Shown: positions 26,336-35,614 of the stretch, one piece after another
Layout: each line of letters starts with the position of its first letter
Position numbering within the stretch: the stretch's first letter is position 1
Assembly (NCBI RefSeq): GCF_938046015.1
Contig: NZ_CALIXW010000007.1
Coordinates: 1 to 64,000, forward strand
DNA: 64,000 bases
Origin: an uncultured Porphyromonas sp.
Lineage (GTDB): Bacteria > Bacteroidota > Bacteroidia > Bacteroidales > Porphyromonadaceae
Reading direction: 5' to 3'
Notes under the pieces: model-generated
What the model saw: only the letters and a program-made list of their open reading frames with translations
Database searches by the model: none
What the model was told of the DNA's origin: nothing
Translations under genes and position numbers: made by a program

Positions 26336-26605
26336 CTAGAGCGTAGCGAGGACGTCGGACTGACGCATGATGAGGTACTTCTCACCCTCGTGCTCGATCT
26401 CGGTGCCCGCGTACTTGCCGTAGAGGACGGTGTCGCCTGCCTTGAGGACCATTTCCTCGTCCTTGGTGCCGCCGCCGACGGCTACGACTTCGCCCTTGAG
26501 GGGCTTTTCCTTGGCGGAGTCGGGGATGATGATCCCGCTGGTGGTCTTCTCTTCCTGTGCAGCAGGGCGTACGAGGACGCGGTCTGCCAGTGGCTTGATG
26601 CTCAT
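26336..26605 (-). CDS. groS: Co-chaperonin GroES (10 kDa)
   Basis: Forms the heptameric lid of GroEL. The 89 residues contain MSIKPLADRVLVRPAAQEEK, the mobile loop TTSGIIIPDSAKEKP and VLYGKYAGTEIEHEGEKYLIM. It is the first gene of the groES-groEL operon and is divergent from valS; the 584-base gap between them holds array R4. Confidence 0.98.
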   Translation of the reverse strand: MSIKPLADRVLVRPAAQEEKTTSGIIIPDSAKEKPLKGEVVAVGGGTKDEEMVLKAGDTVLYGKYAGTEIEHEGEKYLIMRQSDVLATL

Positions 26606-26875
26606 AGTTTGTATTCTATTAGATGTTATTTGTCACTTGTATCGGTGGGTGCGGCCCTGAGGGCGAGCGCTCGACCATTGAGGGCGTGGGCAAAGGCTAT
26701 GCCAAAGAAGCGAAGCCTCGCTGTCGGCTGCCAAGATGTCAGACCCATCGCCGAGCTCTCCGCTCCCTTAGGTCAGAAGGTCGGTAGGGACGGCTCTTGC
26801 TGCCGAGGCAACTTGCCTCCTCGCCCCGTCCCGAGCGAAGCTTCGGGTGGCTGCGGGCTAGAGTGGGGTGCCCCT

Positions 26876-26957
26876 TAGGGATATCCCTCAGGTCGCTGAG
26901 GGGTATCAGTGGGCGCCGTGAGGGACGTCCGTCAGGAGGCTGAGGGATATCAGTCAG
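26876..26957. repeat. 22-bp-step dyad array R4 (four units)
   Basis: Units at 26876, 26898, 26920 and 26942, exactly 22 bp apart: TAGGGATATCCCTCAG, GAGGGGTATCAGTGGG, GAGGGACGTCCGTCAG and GAGGGATATCAGTCAG. It lies in the divergent groES/valS gap, about 270 bases from groES and 230 from valS. The remainder of the gap shows only the valS promoter box and GC-rich sequence. Confidence 0.88.
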
Positions 26958-27083
26958 GACACCCGTGATGGGGTGGGGGAGAAGCGCTGTCGTGAGGGGA
27001 GCGGGGCGAAGGAAGGGACGGAGCGGCCCTAGGAGGCGGAGCCGCCGCGCGCGTGACGCGTCCCTGCTCTACGTAGAAATGCG

Positions 27084-27091
27084 TAAATTTG
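27084..27091 (+). promoter_or_regulatory. valS -7 promoter box
   Basis: TAAATTTG matches TAnnTTTG and lies 99 bases ahead of the valS start, leaving a leader of about 90 bases. The leader ends in an AT-rich run (TATACATATATAATATATAT) just before the start codon. Confidence 0.5.
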
Positions 27092-27189
27092 TACCCTCTA
27101 GCGTGCTGGGGCTAGGGCCTCCCGCCCTGACCCTAGCGCGTCTGACATGCGTATACATATATAATATATATAGACCTCACGAAGCCATT

Positions 27190-29811
27190 ATGGACTTAGC
27201 TACGAAGTACAGCCCCGAGGCTGTGGAGAGCCGCTGGTATCAATACTGGATGGAGCACAAGCTCTTTCACTCGAGCCCCGATGCTCGTCCTGCCTACACC
27301 ATCGTCATCCCTCCGCCCAATGTGACGGGGGTGCTGCACATGGGGCACATGCTCAATAACAGCATCCAGGACATCCTGGTACGCCGGGCGCGTATGCGTG
27401 GCTTCAACGCCTGCTGGGTCCCTGGTACCGACCACGCCTCCATCGCTACGGAGGCCAAGGTCGTCGGGCGTCTGGCTGCTCAGGGCATACAGAAGACCGA
27501 TCTGACGCGTGAGGCCTTCCTCGAGCACGCCTGGGACTGGACGCGTGAGCATGGGGGCATCATCCTCGAGCAGCTCAAGCGCCTCGGCGCCTCCTGCGAC
27601 TGGGAGCGCACGGCCTTCACCATGGACGAGGAGCGCTCGCAGAGCGTCATCGACGTCTTCGTAGACCTCTACCGCAAGGGGCTCATCTATCGCGGCGTGC
27701 GCGTCGTGAACTGGGACCCCAAGGCACAGACGGCGCTCAGCGACGAGGAGGTCATCTATCAGGAGCAGCAGGGCAAGCTCTACTACCTCCGCTACTTCGT
27801 CGAGGGCGAGGATCGCTACGTGGTCGTAGCTACGACGCGCCCCGAGACGATCATGGGTGACACTGCGGTGTGTATCAACCCCAATGACGAGCGCTACCGC
27901 GACCTCAAGGGCAAGCGCCTGATCGTACCCCTGGTAGGCCGCTCGGTGCCCATCATCGAGGACGAATATGTAGACATAGAGTTCGGTACCGGTTGCCTCA
28001 AGGTGACGCCTGCCCACGACATCAATGACTATATGCTCGGGCAGAAGCATCAGCTCGAGACGATCGATATCTTCAATAATGACGGGAGTCTCAATCAGCA
28101 CGGCGGGGCCTATGCTGGGATGGATCGCTTCGATGTGCGCAAGCAGATCGAGCTCGACCTCCAGGCAGCTGGCCTGATGGAGAAGGTCGAGGCCTATACC
28201 AATAAGGTAGGGCACTCCGAGCGTACCTTCGTTCCCATCGAGCCCAAGCTGTCGATGCAGTGGTTCCTCAAGATGGAGACCCTTGCCAAGCCTGCCCTCG
28301 ATGCGGTGATGCAGGATGAGATCAAGCTCCACCCCGCGAAGTTCAAGAACACCTACCGCTACTGGATGGAGAACATCAAGGACTGGTGCATCAGCCGTCA
28401 GCTCTGGTGGGGGCATCGCATCCCAGCCTACTACCTCCCCAGCGGGAGCTTCGTCGTCGCGGCGAGCGATGAGGAGGCGCTGCGTCTGGCGCAGGAGCAG
28501 GATCCCAGCCTCACGGCTGCAGACCTTGTCCGCGAGAGTGACTGCCTGGATACCTGGTTCTCCTCTTGGCTGTGGCCGATCACGGTCTTCGCCCCTGCAC
28601 TGAGTGAGGGGGATAAGGAGCTCGACTACTACTACCCGACCTCCGACCTCGTGACGGGTCCCGATATCCTCTTCTTCTGGGTGGCGCGTATGATCATGGC
28701 GGGCTACGAGTTCCAGGGCAAGAAGCCCTTCGAGAACGTCTATCTGACGGGGATCGTGCGCGACAATCAGGGCCGCAAGATGTCCAAGACGCTGGGCAAC
28801 TCCCCCGACCCGCTCGACCTGATCGACAAGTACGGCGCCGACGGCGTGCGTATGGGCCTCATCATGAGCGCGCCTGCGGGTAATGACATCCTCTTCGATG
28901 AGAGCCTCTGTGAGCAGGGGCGCAACTTCTGCAACAAGCTCTGGAACGCCTTCCGCCTCGTCAAGGGCTGGACGGCAGACGCTGTCGCAGCTCCGCAGCC
29001 CGAGGCCTCGCGTCTGGCGAGCTACTGGATGCGCCAGGTCCTCAACGAGGCGGCCACCGAGCTGGAGGACCTCTTCGCCAAGTACCGCATCAGCGAGGCG
29101 CTGACGCTCGTCTACAAGCTCATCCGCGACGACTTCAGCTCCTACTACCTCGAGCTGATCAAGCCCGCCTACGGCACTCCCATTGACCAGCAGACCTGCC
29201 AGGAGGCGCTGGACTTCTTCGACGAGGTACTGCGTATCCTGCACCCCTTCATGCCCTTCATCACCGAGGAGCTTTGGCAGAGCCTCAGCCCACGTGCCGA
29301 GGGCGAGAGCATCATGTACGCCCAGCAGCGTGCCGCCGAGGCTGCCGACACGGCCTTCCTCAGTCGCTTCGCTGCCGCACAGGAGGTCATCACCGCCGTG
29401 CGTAGCCTGCGCACCAGCAAGAACCTCTCCCCACGTGAGGAGCTGACCCTTGAGGTCGCCCCCAGCTACAGCACGGAGCTGGATGAGGTGCTGACCAAGA
29501 TGGCAGGCCTAGCGACCATCGACCGCTCGGGGCAGCGTAGCGAGGGCGCAGTGAGCTTCATGGTCGGGACGGACGAATTCGCCGTGCCCATGGCTGCCTA
29601 CATCAATGTAGAGGAGGAGCTGGCCAAGCTGCGTGCCGACCTCGAGTACCAGCAGAAGTTCCTCGCTGGCGTGACGAAGAAGCTCAGCAATGAGAGCTTC
29701 GTGGCGAAGGCGCCCGAGGCCGTCATCGCCCTCGAGCGTAAGAAGCAGGCCGACTGCGAGAGCCGTATCGCCTCCATCGAGCAGAGTATCCGCCAGCTGG
29801 AGGGCAAGTAA
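27190..29811 (+). CDS. valS: Valyl-tRNA synthetase
   Basis: Class I aminoacyl-tRNA synthetase that charges tRNA-Val. The start chosen is ATG 27190 (MDLATKYSPEAVESRWYQYW), giving 873 residues; the 75 codons before it are Arg-rich intergenic translation that would swallow the promoter. The HIGH motif reads HMGH at 50-53 within PPPNVTGVLHMGHML, the KMSKS motif KMSKT lies at 530-534, and an editing domain (TTRPETIMGDTAV) sits between. A C-terminal coiled coil (about 810-873) is present as in other bacterial ValRS. Its stop overlaps the next start (TAATG), so the downstream genes are cotranslated. Confidence 0.97.
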   Translation: MDLATKYSPEAVESRWYQYWMEHKLFHSSPDARPAYTIVIPPPNVTGVLHMGHMLNNSIQDILVRRARMRGFNACWVPGTDHASIATEAKVVGRLAAQGIQKTDLTREAFLEHAWDWTREHGGIILEQLKRLGASCDWERTAFTMDEERSQSVIDVFVDLYRKGLIYRGVRVVNWDPKAQTALSDEEVIYQEQQGKLYYLRYFVEGEDRYVVVATTRPETIMGDTAVCINPNDERYRDLKGKRLIVPLVGRSVPIIEDEYVDIEFGTGCLKVTPAHDINDYMLGQKHQLETIDIFNNDGSLNQHGGAYAGMDRFDVRKQIELDLQAAGLMEKVEAYTNKVGHSERTFVPIEPKLSMQWFLKMETLAKPALDAVMQDEIKLHPAKFKNTYRYWMENIKDWCISRQLWWGHRIPAYYLPSGSFVVAASDEEALRLAQEQDPSLTAADLVRESDCLDTWFSSWLWPITVFAPALSEGDKELDYYYPTSDLVTGPDILFFWVARMIMAGYEFQGKKPFENVYLTGIVRDNQGRKMSKTLGNSPDPLDLIDKYGADGVRMGLIMSAPAGNDILFDESLCEQGRNFCNKLWNAFRLVKGWTADAVAAPQPEASRLASYWMRQVLNEAATELEDLFAKYRISEALTLVYKLIRDDFSSYYLELIKPAYGTPIDQQTCQEALDFFDEVLRILHPFMPFITEELWQSLSPRAEGESIMYAQQRAAEAADTAFLSRFAAAQEVITAVRSLRTSKNLSPREELTLEVAPSYSTELDEVLTKMAGLATIDRSGQRSEGAVSFMVGTDEFAVPMAAYINVEEELAKLRADLEYQQKFLAGVTKKLSNESFVAKAPEAVIALERKKQADCESRIASIEQSIRQLEGK

Positions 29812-30683
29812 TGCAGACTCCACTCACCGAGCATCCCGACTACACGTCCCAGCACCACCCCTTGGCTATCCATATAGGGGAGGTGCTGGAGGCAAAGGTC
29901 GGGAAGCGCCTGCCACGCCCTATCCTCCGCACGCTGGAGCATATCATCCACCAGCGGGAGATCAATGACGTCCTCTATCGCTACGGGCATCTCGAGGGTC
30001 GGGACTTCCTGGCGGGGCTGATGCAGGAGTTCCGCCTGACGACCGAGTGGGTACACCCCGAGCGCCTGCCCGAGAATGGGCGCTGCATCTTCGTCTGCAA
30101 CCATCCCCTCGGTGGCATGGATGGCATCACGCTCTGCCACATGCTCGGGGAGCGCTACGGAGCCGTGCGCTACATGGTCTCGGACCTGCTCTACTACCTC
30201 AAGCCGCTGCAGCCTGTCTTCCTCCCCGTCAATAATCGGCAGGGCACGCAGGCCCGCGGCGCCATCCAGCTGATGCAGGAGGCGCTGGAGGGCGATGCGC
30301 CCATCGGCAGCTTCCCCGCAGGCTCCTGCTCGCGTATCTTCGATGGGCGACTGCAGGACAGACCTTGGCACAAGACCTTCGTCAGCCAGGCCATCAACTA
30401 CCAGCGCGACGTGGTGCCGCTGCACTTCGTCGGGCGCAACTCCCGCCACTTCTACTGGGTGTGGCACCTCAAGAACGCCTTGCGCATGAAGTTCGACCCA
30501 GGGCAGGCCTTGCTCCCTGACGAGCTCTTCCGCGCTCGGGGCAGCCACTATACCGTCCTCGTCGGGGAGCCCATCTCCTGGCAGAGCCTCCGAGACAGTG
30601 CTCTGACACCACAGCAGGAGGCCCAGCGCATACGCGCCCTGAGCTACCAGCTACGCGAGGAATACGACCGCACGCACCGCTAA
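29811..30683 (+). CDS. glsA: Lysophospholipid-type O-acyltransferase, GlsA-like
   Basis: A 290-residue PlsC-family acyltransferase. The HX4D motif reads NHPLGGMD (about residues 99-106), and the later SFPAGSCSR block corresponds to the acceptor-binding FPEGTRS region. There is no membrane helix, unlike most PlsC enzymes. Together with the next gene, an Acetyltransf_5-type N-acyltransferase, it matches the GlsB-GlsA pair that makes glycine lipids in Bacteroides (N-acylation of glycine, then O-acylation of the acyl hydroxyl), itself analogous to OlsB-OlsA for ornithine lipids. Here the order is O- before N-acyltransferase. The start overlaps the valS stop by one base. The head-group amino acid cannot be told from sequence. 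Confidence 0.7.
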   Translation: MQTPLTEHPDYTSQHHPLAIHIGEVLEAKVGKRLPRPILRTLEHIIHQREINDVLYRYGHLEGRDFLAGLMQEFRLTTEWVHPERLPENGRCIFVCNHPLGGMDGITLCHMLGERYGAVRYMVSDLLYYLKPLQPVFLPVNNRQGTQARGAIQLMQEALEGDAPIGSFPAGSCSRIFDGRLQDRPWHKTFVSQAINYQRDVVPLHFVGRNSRHFYWVWHLKNALRMKFDPGQALLPDELFRARGSHYTVLVGEPISWQSLRDSALTPQQEAQRIRALSYQLREEYDRTHR

Positions 30684-30692
30684 GTGCATACT

Positions 30693-31691
30693 ATGTACAC
30701 CACACCGATCATCACACCCATAGATAAGGCGCTGATACGTGCCGAGCTGACGCCTGACAAGCTCCTGCGCCAGACCAACAAAGGGGGCAACGAGCTCTAC
30801 GTCTTCCATGCCCTGAGCGCTCCGCATACCATGCGTGAGATCGGGCGCCTACGTGAGGAGGCCTTCCGCTACTACGGCGGCGGCACGGGTAAGGATTGTG
30901 ATATTGATAGCTTTGACCTAGACCCCGAGGGCTATCGACAGCTCATCGTATGGGATCCCGCAGAGGAGGCCATCCTCGGCGGTTACCGCTTCGTCTTCGG
31001 CGACGAAGTGGGCTATGATGCCGCCACGGGCAAGCCACGGCTCGCGACGGCAGAAATGTTCGACTTCAGTCCGCGCTTCCTCAGCGAGTACCTACCTTAT
31101 ACTATAGAGCTGGGTCGCTCCTTTGTCTCGCTGCCCTACCAGTCTACGCGTATGGGGGCCAAGAGCCTCTTTGCCCTCGACAACCTCTGGGACGGGCTGG
31201 GCGCACTGACGGTGCTCAACCCCGAGATGCGCTACTTCTACGGCAAGGTGACGATGTACAAGGACTACGATCGGCACGTGCGCAACCTCATCCTCTACTT
31301 CCTCTCGCAGCACTTCCCCGACCCTGAGCAGCTCGTCACGCCGACTGAGCCGCTGCCGATAGAGGTCGATGAGGCGGAGGTGCGGGAGCTTTTCCAGCTC
31401 GAGGACTTCGCCTCGGACTACCGCTCCCTCAACTGTGCGGTGCGTGCTCTAGGGCTCAACATCCCGCCGCTGGTCAGTGCCTACATGGCGCTCTCCCCCG
31501 AGATGCGCGTCTTCGGCACGGCGATCAATCATGAGTTCGGCCTCGTCGAGGAGACGGGCATACTCATAGCCATCGACACCATTATCCCCTCCAAGCGGAG
31601 CCGACACATAGAGACCTTCGAGCCCGCGGAGGCACAGAGTGACCTGCTATGGACGAACATCTCAAGACGGGTGCGCTTGGTGAAGAGCTAG
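30693..31691 (+). CDS. glsB: N-acyltransferase of amino-acid lipid synthesis, GlsB-like
   Basis: Likely transfers a hydroxy-acyl chain to the amino group of glycine or another small amino acid. The 332 residues carry the Acetyltransf_5 (OlsB-like) fold: MREIGRLREEAFRYYGGGTG, IVWDPAEEAILGGYRFVFG, ELGRSFVSLPYQ and FYGKVTMYKDYD are the recognisable blocks. The start could also be the GTG at 30684, directly after the previous stop; ATG 30693 is preferred only because it is ATG. It overlaps the next gene by 43 bases, so the cluster reads as one message. Such lipids abound in Bacteroides and Porphyromonas membranes. Confidence 0.7.
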   Translation: MYTTPIITPIDKALIRAELTPDKLLRQTNKGGNELYVFHALSAPHTMREIGRLREEAFRYYGGGTGKDCDIDSFDLDPEGYRQLIVWDPAEEAILGGYRFVFGDEVGYDAATGKPRLATAEMFDFSPRFLSEYLPYTIELGRSFVSLPYQSTRMGAKSLFALDNLWDGLGALTVLNPEMRYFYGKVTMYKDYDRHVRNLILYFLSQHFPDPEQLVTPTEPLPIEVDEAEVRELFQLEDFASDYRSLNCAVRALGLNIPPLVSAYMALSPEMRVFGTAINHEFGLVEETGILIAIDTIIPSKRSRHIETFEPAEAQSDLLWTNISRRVRLVKS

Positions 31692-32059
31692 CCTGCCGCT
31701 ACCTCGAGGCCAAGGGCTACAGCATCCTGGAGCGCAACTGGCGCTCGGGGCACCGCGAGCTGGACCTCATCGCTCAGCGCGGAGGCACGCTGGCCATCGT
31801 CGAGGTCAAGACCCGCAGCGCCGGCAGCCTCCTCAGGGCTCGCGACAGCGTCAGCCAGCGCAAGCAGTCCCTCATCATACAGGCTGCCGACCACTACGTA
31901 CGTACCCGAGGCCTCGAGCTGGACGTACGCTACGACATCATCGCCATAGATATCGCCAGCGACCGGAGCTACACGCTAGAGCACATCGAGGCTGCCTTCT
32001 ACCCGCGTCTAGGCAGTCACCGCCGCTCCCGTCGCCCGTCGACTAAGCCCCACAAGTAG
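31649..32059 (+). CDS. yraN: YraN/UPF0102 family protein
   Basis: A 136-residue small protein with an endonuclease-like fold. It opens GALGEELACRYLEAKGYSIL, then has RSGHRELDLIAQRGGTLAIV followed by EVKTRS, the E-D-ExK arrangement of the restriction-endonuclease-like superfamily found in UPF0102 proteins. No biochemical role is firmly established for the family; a role in DNA processing is often suggested. It overlaps the previous gene by 43 bases and stops immediately before the GSCFA gene. Confidence 0.85.
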   Translation: MDEHLKTGALGEELACRYLEAKGYSILERNWRSGHRELDLIAQRGGTLAIVEVKTRSAGSLLRARDSVSQRKQSLIIQAADHYVRTRGLELDVRYDIIAIDIASDRSYTLEHIEAAFYPRLGSHRRSRRPSTKPHK

Positions 32060-33028
32060 ATGATCGCGCTCTCTACCCCCGTCAGCCTCCCGCCCTCCCC
32101 GCCTAGACTCAGCTACGGGCAGGCGGTGATGAGCCTCGGCTCCTGCTTCAGCCAAAGCATCGCCACGCGCCTCAGAGCCGGCGCACTGGACGTCCTGGTC
32201 AATCCCTTCGGTATTCAGTACAACCCGCTCTCTATCGCTGCTGCGCTGGAGCGTATCCTCGAGGAGCGTCCCTTCGAGACGGACGAGCTCGTAGAGACCA
32301 GCGGTGGCTACGCCTCGCTCCTGCATCACGGCAGCTTCACCCGCCGCCGACGGGAGGACGCGCTGGAGCTGATGAACTCCAGCCTTGAGCGTGCTGCGGC
32401 TCAGCTCCAGCGCCTGGACTTCCTCCTCCTTACCTGGGGCACGAGCTACGTCTACCGCTGGGGCGAGACGGGCCGTGTGGTGAGCAACTGTCATAAGCTC
32501 CCCGAGCGCCTCTTCCACCGCCAGCGCGTGGGCCTCGACGAGCTCGCGGCGTGCTGGCTGCCCCTGCTGGAGCGCCTCTTCACCCTACGCCCCGAGCTCC
32601 AGATCATCACTACGGTCAGCCCGGTGCGCCACCTGCGCGATGGAGCAGTGGGTAATGCACGCAGCAAGGCCACGCTCCTGCTGCTCTCCGAGCTCCTCGC
32701 GGAGCGCTACCCCGAGCAGCTGCACTACTTCCCCTCCTACGAGCTGATGATGGACGAGCTGCGGGACTACCGCTACTACGCCGAGGACATGACGCACCCC
32801 TCGGAGCTCGCTGAGCGCCTTATCGCCGAGCGCCTCACCCAGTGGTGGCTCAGCCCCGAGGCGCAGCGAGGCATCGCCGAGGCCGAGCGCCTCCTCAGCG
32901 AGCTGCGCCACCGTCCCCTCTCCAGCGAGCCCGAGGCGCACCGTGAGCGGCTGGAGCGCCTTGAGGCTAAGCTCGCCGCCTTCTACCGCAAATATCCCTC
33001 CGCCCTAGACCTAGCAGCCCTTGTATGA
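32060..33028 (+). CDS. GSCFA-domain protein
   Basis: A 322-residue protein with the family-defining motif near the N-terminus: SLGSCFSQSIATRL, with GSCFS at residues 27-31. The blocks FLLTWGTSYVYRW and ITTVSPVRHLRDGAVGNARSKA, and DMTHPSELAERLIAERL near the end, match GSCFA proteins, which are SGNH-hydrolase-like and may act on glycans or acyl esters; the reaction is not known. The start codon directly follows the yraN stop and the stop overlaps murF-alr by four bases (ATGA), so expression is coupled. There is no signal peptide, so it is cytoplasmic. Confidence 0.85.
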   Translation: MIALSTPVSLPPSPPRLSYGQAVMSLGSCFSQSIATRLRAGALDVLVNPFGIQYNPLSIAAALERILEERPFETDELVETSGGYASLLHHGSFTRRRREDALELMNSSLERAAAQLQRLDFLLLTWGTSYVYRWGETGRVVSNCHKLPERLFHRQRVGLDELAACWLPLLERLFTLRPELQIITTVSPVRHLRDGAVGNARSKATLLLLSELLAERYPEQLHYFPSYELMMDELRDYRYYAEDMTHPSELAERLIAERLTQWWLSPEAQRGIAEAERLLSELRHRPLSSEPEAHRERLERLEAKLAAFYRKYPSALDLAALV

Positions 33029-35526
33029 ACTCCTCCCTAGCCCCCAGCCTTAGCCCCCAGCAGATTGTCCAGCTCCTCGGTGCCAGGACCGAAGCCCTGC
33101 CCTACGAGCGCCCCGTGCAGTGGCTGCTCACTGATAGCCGCTCGCTGACGGCGCCCCGCGATAGCCTCTTCGTCGCGCTGCGCACGGAGTCGGGCGACGG
33201 GCAGCGCTATGTCGCCGAGCTCTATGAGGCGGGCGTCCGCCACTTCCTCCTGCATGAGGGGAGCCTCGAGGCCAGCGCCTATCCCGAGGCCAACTGCTAC
33301 TTCGTCCCCGACACGCTGGCGGCGCTGCAGCTTTTGGCGGCGGCGCATCGTGCCTCCCTCCCTCAGCTGCAGCTCGTGGCCATCACGGGTAGCTACGGCA
33401 AGACCATCGTCAAGGAGCTCCTCTATCAGCTCCTCTCGCCGCACTACAGCTGCTACCGCAGTCCGCGCAGCTACAATTCGCAGCTCGGTGTGGCACTCTC
33501 GCTGCTGGGGCTGCGTGCCGAGCATGAGCTGGCCTTCATCGAGGCGGGCATCTCGCAGCCTGGGGAGATGGCGGCACTCGCGGCGATGATCCGGCCCGAG
33601 GTAGGCGTCTTCACGGGGCTGGGCAGTGCCCATCAGGAGCACTTCGCCTCCATGGAGGAGAAGCTCGAGGAGAAGCTCCAGCTCTTCGCCTCCGCCCGCT
33701 GCATCATCTACCCTAAGGATAAGGGCTGGGTCAGCGAGCGTATCGAGGAGCACTACCCCGCGGAGCGCCTCCGCAGCTGGAGTTACCTCGATCCCAAGGC
33801 TACGCTCTATATCCCCCATAGCCTCACCCAGGCCGATCGCTGCGAGCTGACCTGCATCCACAGGCAGCAGGCCTACGAGCTGGTGCTGCCCTTCACGGAC
33901 GCTGCCTATATCGAGGATGCGCTGACGGCACTCTGTCTCGTGGCGGAGCTCGCCCCCGAGCTCCTCAGCGAAGCGAGCCTCTGCAGTACCCTGCGCCCCG
34001 TGAGCATGCGCCTCGAGGTCAAGGAGGGTGCGCGAGGCTGCACGCTGATCAATGACTACTACAGCTGCGACCTGCAGAGCCTGCCCATCGCGTTGGACTT
34101 CCTGCGTCGCCGTGCCGATAGCTCGGGCATGCGCCGCGTCCTCGTCCTCTCCGACATAGAGGGCAGTGGGCTGAGCGATGAGGAGCTCTACGGAGAGGTG
34201 GCCCGCTACCTCAGGGACTACGAGGTCCAAGAGCTCTATCTGGTCGGGCCGCGTAGTAGCGGGGAGGCGAAGCGCTTTGGCTTCATCCCCTGCTCCTGCT
34301 ATCCCGATACGGAGACGCTGCTCGGCTCGCGCGTGCTGGAGCAGCTCTCGGGCGTCTGCCTGCTGCTCAAGGGGGCACGGCGCTTTGCCTTCGAGCGTCT
34401 CTACCGCAGCCTTTCGGCGCACGTGCACCAGACGGTGCTGGATGTCGACCTCAGCGCTGTCGTCTCCAACCTCAATCACTACCGCAGCCTCTTACCTCCA
34501 GGCCACCCGCTGATCTGCATGATCAAGGCCGACGGCTATGGCGTCGGAGCGGTCGAGCTGGCCCGCACGCTCCAGGAGCACCGCGTGGACTACCTCGCCG
34601 TGGCGGTAGCCGATGAGGGGCGCGAGCTCCGCGAGGCGGGCATCAGCACGCACATCATGGTGATGAATCCCGAGCTCAGCACGGCCGATACCCTCTTCGA
34701 GCAGCGCCTCGAGCCCGAGGTCTATAGCTTCGCCCTCCTCGAGGGGCTGGCGCGTGCCGCCCAGGCGCACGGGCTCAGCGACTACCCGATACATATCAAG
34801 GTGGATAGCGGCATGCACCGCCTCGGCTTCTCGGCCGAAGAGATCCCCGAGCTGGCTGCGCGTCTCAGGGAGCTCCCTGCACTGAGAGTCAGCAGCATCT
34901 TCTCCCACTTCGCCGCCTCCGACGAGGGCGAGCCCAAGCGCGCCTTTACCGAGGGGCAGTACCGCTACCTGCTGGGGGCGGCCGAGGAGCTCAGCCAGCG
35001 GCTAGGCTACCGCCCCCGCTACCATATTCTCAATACGGCGGGCATAGAGCGCTACCCTGAGTACGCGCTGGATATGGCGCGCCTCGGCCTCGGCCTCTAC
35101 GGCATCAGCCCCACGCAGCTGCCTGGCACGACGCCTATAGCGCGCCTCTCGACCATCATCCTGCAGCTGCGCTCGCTGCCCGCGGGCGAGTGTGTCGGCT
35201 ACGGCTGCCGCGGCCTCACGCAGCGCCCCGCACGCATCGCCGTCATCCCGATAGGCTATGCCGATGGCTTCAGCCGTAGGCTCAGCAATGGCGCCTATGC
35301 GGTCTCCGTGCACGGCGTCCTCTGCCCGACCATAGGCAACGTCTGTATGGATGCCTGCATGATCGACGTCACCGAGGTGCCCGAGGTCGCGGAGGGGGAC
35401 GAAGTCCTCATCTTCGGCGAAGAGCCTCGCCCCATCCAAGCCCTCAGCGCAGCCCTCGATACCATCCCCTACGAGGTGCTGACGACGCTCTCGCCCCGCA
35501 TCCAGCGCCGCTACTGGCGCGAGTAG
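33025..35526 (+). CDS. murF/alr: Fused UDP-MurNAc-tripeptide D-Ala-D-Ala ligase / alanine racemase
   Basis: A two-enzyme protein of 833 residues for peptidoglycan precursor synthesis. The N-terminal half (about 1-455) is a Mur ligase with P-loop GSYGKTIVKELL, an unusual spelling of the common GTNGKT; DDYYSC-type and ADSSGMRRVLVLSDIEG segments follow. The C-terminal half (about 465-833) is a fold-III alanine racemase with the pyridoxal lysine K501 in ICMIKADGYGVGA and Tyr in CVGYGCRG. The fusion is common in Bacteroidetes and would couple D-Ala supply with its use. It overlaps the GSCFA gene by four bases. Confidence 0.95.
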   Translation: MNSSLAPSLSPQQIVQLLGARTEALPYERPVQWLLTDSRSLTAPRDSLFVALRTESGDGQRYVAELYEAGVRHFLLHEGSLEASAYPEANCYFVPDTLAALQLLAAAHRASLPQLQLVAITGSYGKTIVKELLYQLLSPHYSCYRSPRSYNSQLGVALSLLGLRAEHELAFIEAGISQPGEMAALAAMIRPEVGVFTGLGSAHQEHFASMEEKLEEKLQLFASARCIIYPKDKGWVSERIEEHYPAERLRSWSYLDPKATLYIPHSLTQADRCELTCIHRQQAYELVLPFTDAAYIEDALTALCLVAELAPELLSEASLCSTLRPVSMRLEVKEGARGCTLINDYYSCDLQSLPIALDFLRRRADSSGMRRVLVLSDIEGSGLSDEELYGEVARYLRDYEVQELYLVGPRSSGEAKRFGFIPCSCYPDTETLLGSRVLEQLSGVCLLLKGARRFAFERLYRSLSAHVHQTVLDVDLSAVVSNLNHYRSLLPPGHPLICMIKADGYGVGAVELARTLQEHRVDYLAVAVADEGRELREAGISTHIMVMNPELSTADTLFEQRLEPEVYSFALLEGLARAAQAHGLSDYPIHIKVDSGMHRLGFSAEEIPELAARLRELPALRVSSIFSHFAASDEGEPKRAFTEGQYRYLLGAAEELSQRLGYRPRYHILNTAGIERYPEYALDMARLGLGLYGISPTQLPGTTPIARLSTIILQLRSLPAGECVGYGCRGLTQRPARIAVIPIGYADGFSRRLSNGAYAVSVHGVLCPTIGNVCMDACMIDVTEVPEVAEGDEVLIFGEEPRPIQALSAALDTIPYEVLTTLSPRIQRRYWRE

Positions 35527-35614
35527 CCTAGGGCGCTGACGCTGCCCCTCGGCGCGGTGCTGCCCCTCGTCGTCCCTTCCTCCCGCTTTGCTCACTACAC
35601 CTATATACCATACG

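Noticed and set aside
26606..26875. A CIRCE heat-shock operator ahead of groES.
   Set aside because: No TTAGCACTC-N9-GAGTGCTAA or near match was seen.
27196..29244. A 682-codon minus-strand ORF.
   Set aside because: Antisense to valS, whose HIGH and KMSKS motifs prove the plus strand; the reverse translation has no family features.
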